64,000 bases of DNA, from contig QFPO01000001.1 in assembly GCA_003241385.1 (NCBI GenBank), positions 1 to 64,000 on the forward strand, in the 5' to 3' direction. Below, piece after piece: positions 37,587 through 48,624 of this stretch. The notes under the pieces are model-generated. The model saw only the letters and a list, made by a program, of their open reading frames with translations. It searched no databases and was not told the DNA's origin. A program made the position numbers and the translations under genes. Numbering within the stretch: the stretch's first letter is position 1; the number at the start of each line of letters is the position of its first letter. The stretch is from Rhodanobacter denitrificans (GTDB lineage: Bacteria > Pseudomonadota > Gammaproteobacteria > Xanthomonadales > Rhodanobacteraceae).

Positions 37587-37620
37587 GACCCCGCCGCAGC
37601 CGCGGCGGGGTCTTCTCGTT
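37587..37620 (+). terminator. Intrinsic terminator after the siderophore receptor
   Basis: GACCCCGCCGC (37587-37597) pairs perfectly with GCGGCGGGGTC (37602-37612) around a four-base AGCC loop, followed by TTCTCGTT. It lies 26 bases after the receptor stop and partly insulates piuC. Confidence 0.8.
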
Positions 37621-37638
37621 CATCGAGGGTGTCAGGCG

Positions 37639-38325
37639 ATGCTGTTGCACATTCCCGGCGTGCTGACCGCCGACCAGGTCGCGGACTTCCGCAGCCGGCT
37701 CGAACACGCGCAGTGGAACGACGGCCGCGTGACCGCCGGCTACCAGTCGGCCAGGGCCAAGGACAACCGGCAGCTGGCCGAGACCGATCCGTTGGCGCGC
37801 GAGCTCGGCGGACTGATCGTCGACGCGCTCGGCCGCAACGCGATGTTCTTCGCGGCCGCGCTGCCGCTGCGGATCTATCCGCCGCTGTTCAATGCCTACG
37901 CCGGCGGGCAGTCGTTCGGCTTTCACGTCGACAATGCCGTGCGCTACGACCGCAGCGTGACGCCGCCGCAGCCGCTGCGCACCGACCTGTCGGCGACGCT
38001 GTTCTTCTGCGATCCGGACGACTACGACGGCGGCGATCTGGTGATCGAGGACACCTACGGCACGCACAGCGTCAAGCTGCCGGCCGGCGACCTGGTGCTG
38101 TATCCGGGATCGAGCCTGCACGAGGTGCAGCCGGTCACGCGCGGCGTGCGCCTGGCGTCCTTCTTCTGGATCCAGAGCATGGTCCGCGACGATACGCGGC
38201 GCCGGCTGCTGTTCGAGCTCGACGTGTCGATCCAGCAGCTGACCGCGCGCATGCCCGATGCGCCCGAGCTGATCCAGCTGACCGGCGTCTACCACAACCT
38301 GCTGCGACAGTGGACCGATGTCTGA
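37639..38325 (+). CDS. piuC: Fe2+-dependent 2-oxoglutarate dioxygenase, PiuC/YbiX family
   Basis: A 228-residue non-heme iron dioxygenase of the PKHD type. The iron-binding facial triad is visible as His96 and Asp98 (FHVDNAVRY) and His161 (LHEVQPVTRG); the 2-oxoglutarate-binding Arg is likely Arg171. The N-terminus MLLHIPGVLTADQVADFR is typical. In Pseudomonas and E. coli the homologue sits next to piuA/fiu siderophore receptors, as here; its substrate is unknown. It follows the receptor after a terminator and overlaps the Sel1 gene by eight bases. Confidence 0.93.
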   Translation: MLLHIPGVLTADQVADFRSRLEHAQWNDGRVTAGYQSARAKDNRQLAETDPLARELGGLIVDALGRNAMFFAAALPLRIYPPLFNAYAGGQSFGFHVDNAVRYDRSVTPPQPLRTDLSATLFFCDPDDYDGGDLVIEDTYGTHSVKLPAGDLVLYPGSSLHEVQPVTRGVRLASFFWIQSMVRDDTRRRLLFELDVSIQQLTARMPDAPELIQLTGVYHNLLRQWTDV

Positions 38326-39061
38326 AGCATCGGCCGCGCTGACGGCGGCATCGCCGTCCGAACGGCCGGCGCGTCCCGATCCGCACGCGGCACTGAGCCA
38401 GCTGCACGCGGCCGCCGATGCCGGCGACGTCGATGCGCAGTTCGTGCTCGGCCAGGCGTATCAGGAAGGCACCGGCGTCGCCTGCGATCCGCAGGAAGGC
38501 CTGCACTGGTACCGGCTCGCCGCGAGCGGCGGACATGCAATGGCGATGAACATGGTCGGGCGCTGCCATGAGCTCGGCCGCGGCACCGCCGTCGATCTCG
38601 AACTCGCGGCCGCCTGGTACCGGCGCGCGGCCGAGCGCGGCCTCGACTGGGGGCAGTACAACTACGCGCAATTGCTGGCCGCCGGCCGCGGCGTTCCGGC
38701 CGACCGCGCACGCGCGCTGGCGCTGTATCGCCTGGCCGCGGCGCAGGGACACGCCAAGTCGATGAACCTGATCGGCCGTCACTACGACGAAGGCTGGGAG
38801 GTCGAGCGCGACCCGGTCGCCGCCGAGGCCTGGTACCGCCGCTCGGCCGAAGGCGGCGACTTCCGTGGTCAGTGCAGCTACGCCTCGGTGCTGGTCCAGG
38901 CCGGGCGCGTCGACGAAGCCGTCGACTGGCTGCGCCGCGCCGCGCGCACCGCGACGCCGGCCTTCCTGCAACAGCTGCGCATCAGTCTGGCCGACTCGCC
39001 GGTGCCCGCGTTGCGCGAGCTCGCCGCCGAATTCGGCAGCGGCCCCGACGCCGGCGGCTGA
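38318..39061 (+). CDS. Sel1-like repeat (TPR) protein
   Basis: A 247-residue protein without a signal peptide. At least four Sel1 repeats are visible: VDAQFVLGQAYQEGTGV, AMAMNMVGRCHELGRG, WGQYNYAQLLAAGRGV and AKSMNLIGRHYDEGWEV, each followed by an A-x-x-WYRRAA helix. Sel1 repeats mediate protein contacts. It overlaps piuC by eight bases and the pair accompanies siderophore receptors in related species (by recall). Role in iron uptake is plausible but not shown. Confidence 0.9.
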   Translation: MSEASAALTAASPSERPARPDPHAALSQLHAAADAGDVDAQFVLGQAYQEGTGVACDPQEGLHWYRLAASGGHAMAMNMVGRCHELGRGTAVDLELAAAWYRRAAERGLDWGQYNYAQLLAAGRGVPADRARALALYRLAAAQGHAKSMNLIGRHYDEGWEVERDPVAAEAWYRRSAEGGDFRGQCSYASVLVQAGRVDEAVDWLRRAARTATPAFLQQLRISLADSPVPALRELAAEFGSGPDAGG

Positions 39062-39086
39062 TAAGATCGCGCACCCTTTGGGTGCG
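39062..39086 (+). promoter_or_regulatory. -10 element followed by a short perfect hairpin before the Rieske gene
   Basis: TAAGAT (39062-39067) is a good -10 hexamer overlapping the Sel1 stop codon. It is followed at 39070-39086 by CGCACCC-TTT-GGGTGCG, a perfect 7-base stem. The predicted start of transcription falls inside the hairpin, so it may be an operator or a 5' mRNA structure. The Rieske ATG is 22 bases further on. Confidence 0.5.
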
Positions 39087-39108
39087 GCGTCGTCCGCCGG
39101 GAGCGCAC

Positions 39109-39423
39109 ATGGGTGACTGGGTCGAGGTCTGCACGACCTACGAATTGCTGCCGGGCGAGTTCCGCGTCGCCTGGGACGGCGACACCGCGATCGCGGTCTT
39201 CAACGTCGACGGCACGTTCTACGCGATCGAGGACATCTGTCCGCACGACGGCGGCGAGCTCGCCGGCGGCGCGGTCGACGGCTACGAGGTCGAATGCCCG
39301 CGCCACGGCGCCCGCTTCGATCTGCGCACCGGTGCGGTGCTGTGCCCGCCGGCCTACGAGCCGGTCGCGAGCTTCCCGGTCAAGGTCGAGCACGGCATCG
39401 TCTGGACCCGTGACGATCGTTGA
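39109..39423 (+). CDS. Rieske [2Fe-2S] ferredoxin-like protein
   Basis: A 104-residue single-domain Rieske protein. The cluster ligands are clear: C-x-H in ICPHDGGELAGG and C-x2-H in CPRHGARFDLRTG. It resembles the small ferredoxin subunits of aromatic dioxygenases and the NirD family (GTFYAIEDICPHDGGELAGG, VKVEHGIVWTR). No oxygenase partner is nearby, so it may serve as a general electron carrier. It likely has its own promoter at 39062. It is followed by two inverted repeats before convergent ppsA. Confidence 0.92.
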   Translation: MGDWVEVCTTYELLPGEFRVAWDGDTAIAVFNVDGTFYAIEDICPHDGGELAGGAVDGYEVECPRHGARFDLRTGAVLCPPAYEPVASFPVKVEHGIVWTRDDR

Positions 39424-39481
39424 CGCTGCGCGGGCGGGGGCGTTCTCGATGCGCCGTTCAGCACGTTCCGCGACGTTGCGA

Positions 39482-39566
39482 GCTGACGAAGTTGTCAGCG
39501 TTGCAAGCGGCGTACTCCACGTCGGCGCAGCGCGTGACGTGGGAGGGGCAGCTGTCTAGTTAGACA
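39482..39566. terminator. Two inverted repeats between Rieske gene and convergent ppsA
   Basis: GCTGAC (39482-39487) pairs with GTCAGC (39494-39499), and TGTCTA-GT-TAGACA lies at 39553-39566. Both lie in the 218-base convergent spacer. Neither has a clear T-tract; termination or protein binding are both possible. Confidence 0.35.
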
Positions 39567-39641
39567 CGTTTCGCGGAGCAAAGCGATTCGGTCACGCCGC
39601 AGCGCAGCCGCCGATGTCCGGCATCGGCGGCTGCAGATCGG

Positions 39642-42014
<2,373 letters not shown>

Positions 42015-42193
42015 GGCAGTCTCCGGAAAGCGAGGGGGAAAGGCGGGCGCGGGCCGCTGCGGCCCGAGATCCGCGATTTTCGGGCTTTGCGGCAGCGCGG
42101 GCAAGGGAAAAACCCTGCCGCAGGCCGAATCATGGGCTGCGACGCTGCAGCGCATCGACGCGCGGACGCTCCGGGTCGCCGCACGCAGCCTGC

Positions 42194-42199
42194 TACGCT
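42194..42199 (+). promoter_or_regulatory. -10 element of the CadC-like regulator gene, leaderless geometry
   Basis: TGCTACGCT supplies a TACGCT -10 hexamer. It ends six bases before the ATG at 42206, so transcription should begin at or next to this ATG. The ATG at 42200 would then be outside the mRNA. Confidence 0.5.
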
Positions 42200-42205
42200 A
42201 TGCGC

Positions 42206-44593
42206 ATGTCCGCCAGGCAATACCGCTTCCGCCACTTCCGTCTCGACCCCGCCGCCCGTGAACTGTGGAAGGACGACGAACTGGTCGTGCTGCCTGGCAG
42301 TGCGCTCGATTGCCTGGTCTATCTGGTCGAGCATCGCGAACGCGCGGTCGGCCGCGACGAGCTGATCGCCGCGGTCTGGGGCCGCGCCGATGTCGCCGAC
42401 ACGCTGCTCGCGCAGACCGTGCTGCGGGTCCGCCGCACGCTCGGCGACAGCGGCAGCGACGGCGCGATCCGCACCGTGGCGCGCTTCGGCTATCGCTGGG
42501 TCGAGGAGACCCAGGTCGTCGAGGACGAGCCGGGCGAGTCGACGCCGCCGCGTCCGCCCGCGACGGTCGACGAGGCGCCGGCCGATCCGCCGGCGCCGGA
42601 CAGGCCCAACGCACCGCCACCGGCGCCGGTCGCGCCTGCGCGACCGTGGCGCTGGATCGCGATCGCGGCAGCCGTCGCGGCCGTCGCGGTGCTGGCCAGC
42701 CTGGTGCTCTGGCTGCGGGTGCCGGCCTCGACCGCGGAGACGAAGGCCGCGACGGCGTCCGCACCGGCCGAGACCGATCTGCCGCGACCGGCCCTGGTGC
42801 TGCCGGCCGAGGTGCCCGATGCGCCGGACTGGGGCTGGCTGCGGCTGGGCCTGATGGATCTGATCGGCAACCGGCTGCGTCAGGGCGGCCTGCCGACCGC
42901 GCCGAGCGAGAACGTGCTGGCACTGCTCGGCGGCCGCAGCGCCGGCGAGCTGGCGGCGCTGCCGTCGACCGCCGGCGCCTGGCGCATCGCGCCGCGCGCC
43001 GAGTACCGCGATGGCAGCTGGAAGATCACGCTGACCGCGCAGCGCGACGCCGAGCCGCCGCAGTCGGTCGAGGCGATCTCCGAGGACGTGCTGAAGGCCG
43101 CGCGCAGCGTCGCCGACCTGCTGCTGATCCGGCTCGGCCTGGTGCCGCCGCATGGCGGTGAGGCGCCGCGCTCGCTCGCACTCGAGGAGCTGATGCAGCG
43201 GACCAAGGCCGCGATCCTGACCGATCAGTTCGATCTGGCGCGCCATCTGATCGAACAGGCGCCCGCCACGATGCGCGAGGAGCCGGAGGTCGAGCTGCGC
43301 CTGGCCCAGATCGACCAGGGCCGCGGACTCAATGCCGAGGCCGAGTCGCGCCTGCTGGTGCTGCTCGACCGCCTGCCGTCCGATCTCGATCCGGCGCTGC
43401 GCGGGCGCATCCTGATCACGCTCGGCTCGATCCAGTACCGCCGCCGCCACCTGGCCGACGCGACCCGGACCTTCGACGAGGCGATCGTCGTGCTCGAAGG
43501 CGCCGGCGACCCGATCGCATTGGCCGGCGCCTACGGCGGACGCGCCGCGATCGCCTCGCAGGACGAGCAGTACGACCGCGCCTCGGCCGATCTGGGCCGC
43601 GCGCGCGTCGAGATGGAGGCCGGCGGCGACGCGCTCGGCCTCGCCCAGGTCGACATGAACCTCGGCCTGGTCCAGATCAAGCTGTATCGGCCGGCCCAGG
43701 CGCTGCCGATGCTGCGCGGCGCGGAGGCGCGCATCGCCGCGCTCGGCGCGCGCGAGGAGCTGGCCTATGCGCGCTATGCGATGGTCGGCGCGCAGCTGCA
43801 GCTGCTCGACTACGCCGGCGCGCAAGCTACCGTCGCGCAGTTCTGGCCGCCTGAGCGCCACACCGGCAATGCGCGCCTGCGCTGGCGGCTGACGCTGACC
43901 AAGGTCTTCGTGCTGCTCGCGACCGGCCGCCTCGGCGAGGCCGAGGCGCTGCTCGCACAGATCGAGCAGGGCGCCCGCGACGCCGACGACTATGCCGTGC
44001 ATACCGGCGGCCGCGCGCTGACCGCGATCGCGCTGGCCGCGCGCGGCCGCTACGACGAGGCCGCGCCGCTCGCGAAGGCCGCGCTGTCGCCCGAGCTCGA
44101 GTACGAGCAGCCGGATCTGTATCTGACGACCTGGGCGGTGCGCCTGCGCAGCCTGCGCCGCAGCGGCCAGATCGAGGCCGCCAGCGCCGAGACCGTCGCG
44201 CTGCGGACCTGGGTCGAGGCGAGGCCGAACCTGTGGCGCCGCACCTACGCGACGCTGGCCGAGGCCGAGCAGGCCTGGGCGCTCAGCCAGGGCGAGGCCG
44301 CGCTGCGCGGCTTCGCCGACGCGTTCGAGCAGGCCGAGCGGCTCGGCATCCCCGACGACCTGGTCGAGGTCGCCGAGCCGTACGCGCTGGCACTGATCGA
44401 AAGCGGACAGGTCGATCGCGCCAGCACGGTCGTCGGGCGGGTCGCCGCCTGGGCCGAGCACGACTTCCGCGCGGCCTGGGCACAGGCGCAGCTGTATCGC
44501 GCGCAGGCCCGGACCACGGCCTGGCAGCGGGCGACCGAGCACGTGCTGCAGCTGGCCGGCGAGCGCGCATTGCCGGCGGTCGCGATCGACTGA
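42206..44593 (+). CDS. Winged-helix (CadC/ToxR-like) transmembrane regulator with TPR repeats
   Basis: A 795-residue protein. An OmpR-type DNA-binding domain covers residues about 1-100 (YRFRHFRLDPAARELWKDDE, VGRDELIAAVWG, TVLRVRRTLGD, VARFGYRWV). A Pro-rich linker and one transmembrane helix (near residues 150-172, WIAIAAAVAAVAVLASLVLWL) follow. The rest is periplasmic and helical with TPR-like units (LALEELMQRTKAAILTDQFDLARHLIEQ, LADATRTFDEAIVVLEGAGD). Such one-component regulators sense signals outside the membrane and bind DNA directly. Targets unknown; the secreted LVIVD gene downstream is a candidate. I chose the second ATG because of the promoter position. Confidence 0.9.
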   Translation: MSARQYRFRHFRLDPAARELWKDDELVVLPGSALDCLVYLVEHRERAVGRDELIAAVWGRADVADTLLAQTVLRVRRTLGDSGSDGAIRTVARFGYRWVEETQVVEDEPGESTPPRPPATVDEAPADPPAPDRPNAPPPAPVAPARPWRWIAIAAAVAAVAVLASLVLWLRVPASTAETKAATASAPAETDLPRPALVLPAEVPDAPDWGWLRLGLMDLIGNRLRQGGLPTAPSENVLALLGGRSAGELAALPSTAGAWRIAPRAEYRDGSWKITLTAQRDAEPPQSVEAISEDVLKAARSVADLLLIRLGLVPPHGGEAPRSLALEELMQRTKAAILTDQFDLARHLIEQAPATMREEPEVELRLAQIDQGRGLNAEAESRLLVLLDRLPSDLDPALRGRILITLGSIQYRRRHLADATRTFDEAIVVLEGAGDPIALAGAYGGRAAIASQDEQYDRASADLGRARVEMEAGGDALGLAQVDMNLGLVQIKLYRPAQALPMLRGAEARIAALGAREELAYARYAMVGAQLQLLDYAGAQATVAQFWPPERHTGNARLRWRLTLTKVFVLLATGRLGEAEALLAQIEQGARDADDYAVHTGGRALTAIALAARGRYDEAAPLAKAALSPELEYEQPDLYLTTWAVRLRSLRRSGQIEAASAETVALRTWVEARPNLWRRTYATLAEAEQAWALSQGEAALRGFADAFEQAERLGIPDDLVEVAEPYALALIESGQVDRASTVVGRVAAWAEHDFRAAWAQAQLYRAQARTTAWQRATEHVLQLAGERALPAVAID

Positions 44594-44817
44594 AGGCACC
44601 ACCGACGCCCGGCCGCATCGAAAACGCATCGGCCAAGCAACTGATCCGGAAGGCGATCCAGGTCGCCGGGCACAGGATGCGCCATCGCTGAATCGTTGCC
44701 GAACCGTTCGCGCATCGCGGCCGAATGCGCGGCCGGCGACGACGCGGGAGACTGCACGAGCAGGATCCGGCGCCGCCGGCCTGTCCGGCATCCACGAATT
44801 TGAGGTGGCTCGACTCC

Positions 44818-47418
44818 ATGAAAAAGGTTCTGGCGGTACTGGTGGGTATGGCCCTGGGCACGGCGGCCCTGGCAGCGACGGGCACGCAGGCGCCGGCCGG
44901 CAGCGGCGAGCTGCCGCTGGCCGGTGTCTACGGCGGCGAGCTGGTGGACCCGGTCATCGTCGGCGACCTGGTCTACGTCGCCAGCGGACGCGTCCTCAGC
45001 GCCTGGAACTACGCCGACCCGGGCGCGCCGGTGCAGGTCTCGATCACCAGCTCGACGCCGGCCAGCGGCACGATCCGCGGCCTGACGCGCTGGGGCGACT
45101 ACCTCTACGCGAGCTGGCAGGCCGGCGACGACAGCGGCGGCGTGGCGGTCTACTCGCTGCGCGATCCGCAGCGGCCCGAACTCGTCAACGAGTTCAGCGA
45201 CTACGCCGCGCCCGCCTACAAGAACCTGTGGACGCTGGCGGCCGCGAACGGCTACCTCTACCTCTTCGATGCCGAGAACGGCATCTACTACGGCGACCTG
45301 GAGGCCGATGCGCTGCATCCGAGCTTCACGCGCCTGCTGCGCACGCCGATTCCTTACGTACGCAGCCAGGTCGACGGCGACCACATCTACATCAGCGGCA
45401 CCACCTATTCGTCCACGCCGGTCCACGTCTGCGCGATGCTCAACGTCGCCACGCCGTCGGCGCCGGCCTTCGTCGACGGCAACTGCGGCAACGGCGACCC
45501 GATCGAGAACTTCCGCAGCCGCATCCAGGCGCCGCTGGCGGCGGCGTTCGGCATCAAGTTCAGCCTGTACGACATCGGCAATCCGGCCGCGGTGCAGACG
45601 CTCGGCAGCATCGACACGCTGCCGGCGACCGACGGCTTCCTGGCCGGCAACTACGCCTACAGCCTCGGCTTCTCCGGCATCGACATCCACGACATCAGCG
45701 ATCCGCTCGCGCCCAAGACGGTCGGTTCCTCGCCGATCGTGACGCTCGGCGCCGATTCGGTGACCGCGCTGCCGGACGGTGCGCTGGTGCTGACCAGCAC
45801 CGACCGCTTCACGCGCCTGGACGTCAGCGCCGACCCGCTCGACCCGATGGAGGTCAGCACGGTCACGCCGCGCGGCGGCACGGTGCCGCGCGACATCGAG
45901 CTGGTCAACGGCAAGGCCTTCATCCTTCAGGAAAACTACGGCCTGACCAAGGTCGATCCGGTCAGCTTCGAGGTCCTCAACCGTTTCGATGCGAACCTGC
46001 CCGAGGCGCTCAACCAGCGTGACTTCGAGCAGTTCGCGGTCGACGGCGAGCGCGCCTATCTGGGCGCCTGGGGCTACGGCCTGATCATCGCCGACCTGTC
46101 GTTCGACCGGCCGTTCGAGCTCGGCCGCATCGAGTTCCCGTACGTGTCGACGGTCGCGGCGAGCGGCGACTTCGCCTACCTCGGCACCACGACCAACGGC
46201 GGCATCCTGCAGGTCGTGGACGTTTCGGTGCCGGCCAAGCCGGTGCTGCGCGGCAGCCTCGCGCTGCCGACGATCAACCGCCTGCAGGTGCACGGAAACT
46301 ACGTCTACGCCGCCGACGAACTCGCCGGCATCCACATCGTCGACGTTAGCAATCCCGACCAGCCGGTCGAGGTGCAGCTGTGGAACGACGGCTGCGCCGA
46401 TCTGGGCGGCTACACCGCGCGCGACATCGAGCTCAACGCCGAAGGCAGCCTCGCCGTCGTCGGCTGTCCGACCGGCCTGCACATCCTGGATCTGAGCCGC
46501 CCGGCCAGCCCGACCCGCGTCGGCGGCTACGCGGCCGAATGGGCCGCCGCGCGCGTCGCGATCGAGGGCGATCGCGCCTGGTACGCCGATGCGAACGGCC
46601 TCAAGGCGTTCGACATCAGCACGCCGAGCGCGCCGGTCCTGGTCGGCGAGGCCAGCCTGGCCGGCTTCAGCCCGCGCCGCGTGCGTGCGATCGGCGACGG
46701 GCGCGTGGCCGCGTTCGGCACCACCACCGGCATGCACGTCTTCGGCGAGATCGATCCGGTCGAGCCGCCGGCCGATCGCCTGTTCGCCGACGGCTTCGAC
46801 GTCGCGCCGCCGGCCGGCGTCGTCAGCCACTACGACGACCTCAGCGAGGGCGGCAAGGGCACCACGTTCCAGTACAACGGCGTGACCTATCGCGAAGTCA
46901 ACGAGGTGCACGGTTACTGGCCGGGCCCGGAGCACGAGCCGTTCTTTCCCGGCTCGTGGCTCAAGGGCGGCCTCGGCAACGAGTTCCTCATCGAGGACTC
47001 GAGCTATCTGTTCAACGATTTCCCGAACTTCGCGAGCTCGCCGAACATGATGACGTTCGGCGCCAGCGATGTCGTGATCCCCGGCGGCAACCTCAACATC
47101 GGTCCGCTGGCCAGCGCCTGGCTCGACCTGGACGAGGTGGCCACGGCCGCGAGCGTGCAGCTGGCCTATTACGAGAATGGTCCCTGGGGCGGCATCAGCA
47201 TCCACCTCGACGCGTATCGCAACGGCGTCAAGGTCGGCGGCACGCTGCTGACGATCACCAGCAACGACCCGAACGGCCGCGACAACGTCACGACCAATGC
47301 GCTCTCGCTCGGCGGCGCGGAGTTCGATTCGCTGCATCTGTACTCGCAGCTCGACGGCGAGTACACCGCACCGCGCGTGATGATCGACGACCTGCGGCTG
47401 ACGCCGGTCGCTCGCTGA
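44818..47418 (+). CDS. Secreted LVIVD-repeat protein with an added C-terminal domain
   Basis: An 866-residue exported protein. The signal peptide (MKKVLAVLVGMALGTAALAA) precedes a beta-propeller-like region with LVIVD repeats, for example GIDIHDISDPLAPKTVGSS, GILQVVDVSVPAKPVLRG, GIHIVDVSNPDQPVEVQ and GLHILDLSRPASPTRVG. Residues 654-661 read RLFADGFD, a motif that usually marks the end of such proteins in this group (inference). Here a further domain of about 200 residues follows (YDDLSEGGKGTTFQYNGVTY to VMIDDLRLTPVAR), resembling a carbohydrate-binding sandwich. Function unknown; surface adhesion or polymer binding is plausible. The ATG is well placed with TGAGGTGG upstream. Confidence 0.82.
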   Translation: MKKVLAVLVGMALGTAALAATGTQAPAGSGELPLAGVYGGELVDPVIVGDLVYVASGRVLSAWNYADPGAPVQVSITSSTPASGTIRGLTRWGDYLYASWQAGDDSGGVAVYSLRDPQRPELVNEFSDYAAPAYKNLWTLAAANGYLYLFDAENGIYYGDLEADALHPSFTRLLRTPIPYVRSQVDGDHIYISGTTYSSTPVHVCAMLNVATPSAPAFVDGNCGNGDPIENFRSRIQAPLAAAFGIKFSLYDIGNPAAVQTLGSIDTLPATDGFLAGNYAYSLGFSGIDIHDISDPLAPKTVGSSPIVTLGADSVTALPDGALVLTSTDRFTRLDVSADPLDPMEVSTVTPRGGTVPRDIELVNGKAFILQENYGLTKVDPVSFEVLNRFDANLPEALNQRDFEQFAVDGERAYLGAWGYGLIIADLSFDRPFELGRIEFPYVSTVAASGDFAYLGTTTNGGILQVVDVSVPAKPVLRGSLALPTINRLQVHGNYVYAADELAGIHIVDVSNPDQPVEVQLWNDGCADLGGYTARDIELNAEGSLAVVGCPTGLHILDLSRPASPTRVGGYAAEWAAARVAIEGDRAWYADANGLKAFDISTPSAPVLVGEASLAGFSPRRVRAIGDGRVAAFGTTTGMHVFGEIDPVEPPADRLFADGFDVAPPAGVVSHYDDLSEGGKGTTFQYNGVTYREVNEVHGYWPGPEHEPFFPGSWLKGGLGNEFLIEDSSYLFNDFPNFASSPNMMTFGASDVVIPGGNLNIGPLASAWLDLDEVATAASVQLAYYENGPWGGISIHLDAYRNGVKVGGTLLTITSNDPNGRDNVTTNALSLGGAEFDSLHLYSQLDGEYTAPRVMIDDLRLTPVAR

Positions 47419-47431
47419 GTCCTGGGTGTCA

Positions 47432-47466
47432 CCGTGCGCGCCGTCTCCCCGTGACGGCGCGCACGG
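47432..47466 (+). terminator. Perfect 14-bp hairpin after the LVIVD gene
   Basis: CCGTGCGCGCCGTC (47432-47445) pairs perfectly with GACGGCGCGCACGG (47453-47466) around a seven-base loop, starting 14 bases after the stop codon. There is no T-tract, so it may act as a terminator or as an mRNA 3' stabiliser. Confidence 0.55.
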
Positions 47467-47537
47467 CCTCCGGCGGTACCCGCCACGCCGTGCCGGCGCG
47501 GGCGCCGCCGTTTCTCTCGTGCATCGATGGAGTCGCC

Positions 47538-48491
47538 ATGACCAAGTCCCCGTATGGCCTGTGCGGCCGCGCGGCGCTGCTGCTCGGCCTGATGGCCGCC
47601 TCGACCCCGGCGCTGGCCGATGATCCGATCGTGATGTTCGACGGCTTCGACGGCTGCGACCCGGTCACCGCTTCGATCGGGCCGGAAGGCGGCGTGCTGC
47701 GCCTGTGCGGCGCGCAGTTGACGGTGCCGGCCGGTTCGGTCGCCGCACCGACGACGTTCGGCATCGAGCGGCTCGCCGTGTCGCCCGCGCCGCCGTTCGA
47801 CATGGAATCGGCCGGTCCGGCGTTCCGCTTCACGCCGGGCGGGGTCGTGCTCGATCCGCCGGCCATCGTGCGCGTGCCGCGCGAGGACGGCCGCCGCGGC
47901 GGTCTGGCGCAGGAGGTGCCGTGGGAAGGCGGCTTCGTCCTGATCGAGGCCTGCGACCAGAGCGCAGGCGGCCTGCAGCAGTACTTCGGCGAGCTCGGTA
48001 CGTTCGGCGCGTTCCGCTTCATCGGGCCGCTGCCGGATTCCACCCAGGGTCTTGGCGACGGCACCCTGAGCGCGGTCGCTGACGGCGTCCAGACCCAGTA
48101 CGACATCGACAGGCCCGGCAACAACTACGCGGTCTATCAGGACAGCCCCGACGGCAGCCGGCAGGTGCTCGTCACCGCGATGAACGATCTGCCCGACGGC
48201 GGCTTCGAGTACCTGCGGCTGGATCTGGCCGTGAACGCCGCGACCGGGCAGGGCAGCATCATCCAGATTTCGCTGCTCGGTCCGGTCAACGGCAGCTACA
48301 TCCTGGGGCTGCTCGGCCAGGCCTCGATCACCTTCGGCGATCTGAGCGACGGGCGCATCCGCGCGGATATCGAGGCGACCCTGGTCAACGGTCCGCAGAA
48401 CATTCCGTTCCACGCACAGATCGATGTGGGCGTGGAGCGCTACATCTTCCCGCCGTCGCTGAGCTGTCCGGAGTTGCCGCCGGGCCGGTAA
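47538..48491 (+). CDS. Secreted protein with a ZU5-like segment and an F-DGF motif after the signal peptide
   Basis: A 317-residue exported protein. The signal peptide (AALLLGLMAASTPALA) ends near residue 27. The mature N-terminus is DDPIVMFDGFDGCDPVTASI, with the FDGF motif at the very start. It is followed by a ZU5-like stretch (GPEGGVLRLCGAQLTVPAGS, then TTFGIERLAVSP and GPAFRFTPGGVVLDPPAIVRVP). The second half (YDIDRPGNNYAVYQDSPDGS onward) is unrecognised. ZU5 segments occur in extracellular and cytoskeleton-linked proteins; no enzyme motif is seen. It is followed by a hairpin and ppsR. Confidence 0.72.
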   Translation: MTKSPYGLCGRAALLLGLMAASTPALADDPIVMFDGFDGCDPVTASIGPEGGVLRLCGAQLTVPAGSVAAPTTFGIERLAVSPAPPFDMESAGPAFRFTPGGVVLDPPAIVRVPREDGRRGGLAQEVPWEGGFVLIEACDQSAGGLQQYFGELGTFGAFRFIGPLPDSTQGLGDGTLSAVADGVQTQYDIDRPGNNYAVYQDSPDGSRQVLVTAMNDLPDGGFEYLRLDLAVNAATGQGSIIQISLLGPVNGSYILGLLGQASITFGDLSDGRIRADIEATLVNGPQNIPFHAQIDVGVERYIFPPSLSCPELPPGR

Positions 48492-48513
48492 CGAGTCGCG
48501 GACCCGGAGCGAG

Positions 48514-48542
48514 GCGTCTGGCCGCCATCGTCGGCCAGACGC
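48514..48542 (+). terminator. Hairpin after the ZU5-like gene
   Basis: GCGTCTGGCC (48514-48523) pairs perfectly with GGCCAGACGC (48533-48542) around a nine-base loop, 22 bases after the stop codon and upstream of ppsR. Confidence 0.55.
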
Positions 48543-48592
48543 TCTGCCGGCGGCGACGGCCCTCACCGGGCGCACGAGCGAGCGCGATTGCA

Positions 48593-48598
48593 TAGACT
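48593..48598 (+). promoter_or_regulatory. -10 element of ppsR
   Basis: GCATAGACTGT supplies a TAGACT -10 hexamer, 26 bases before the ppsR ATG. A CGGGAGA ribosome site follows at about 48615. No clear -35 element is visible. Confidence 0.5.
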
Positions 48599-48624
48599 GT
48601 GCGCCGTCGACTCCGGGAGACCCC

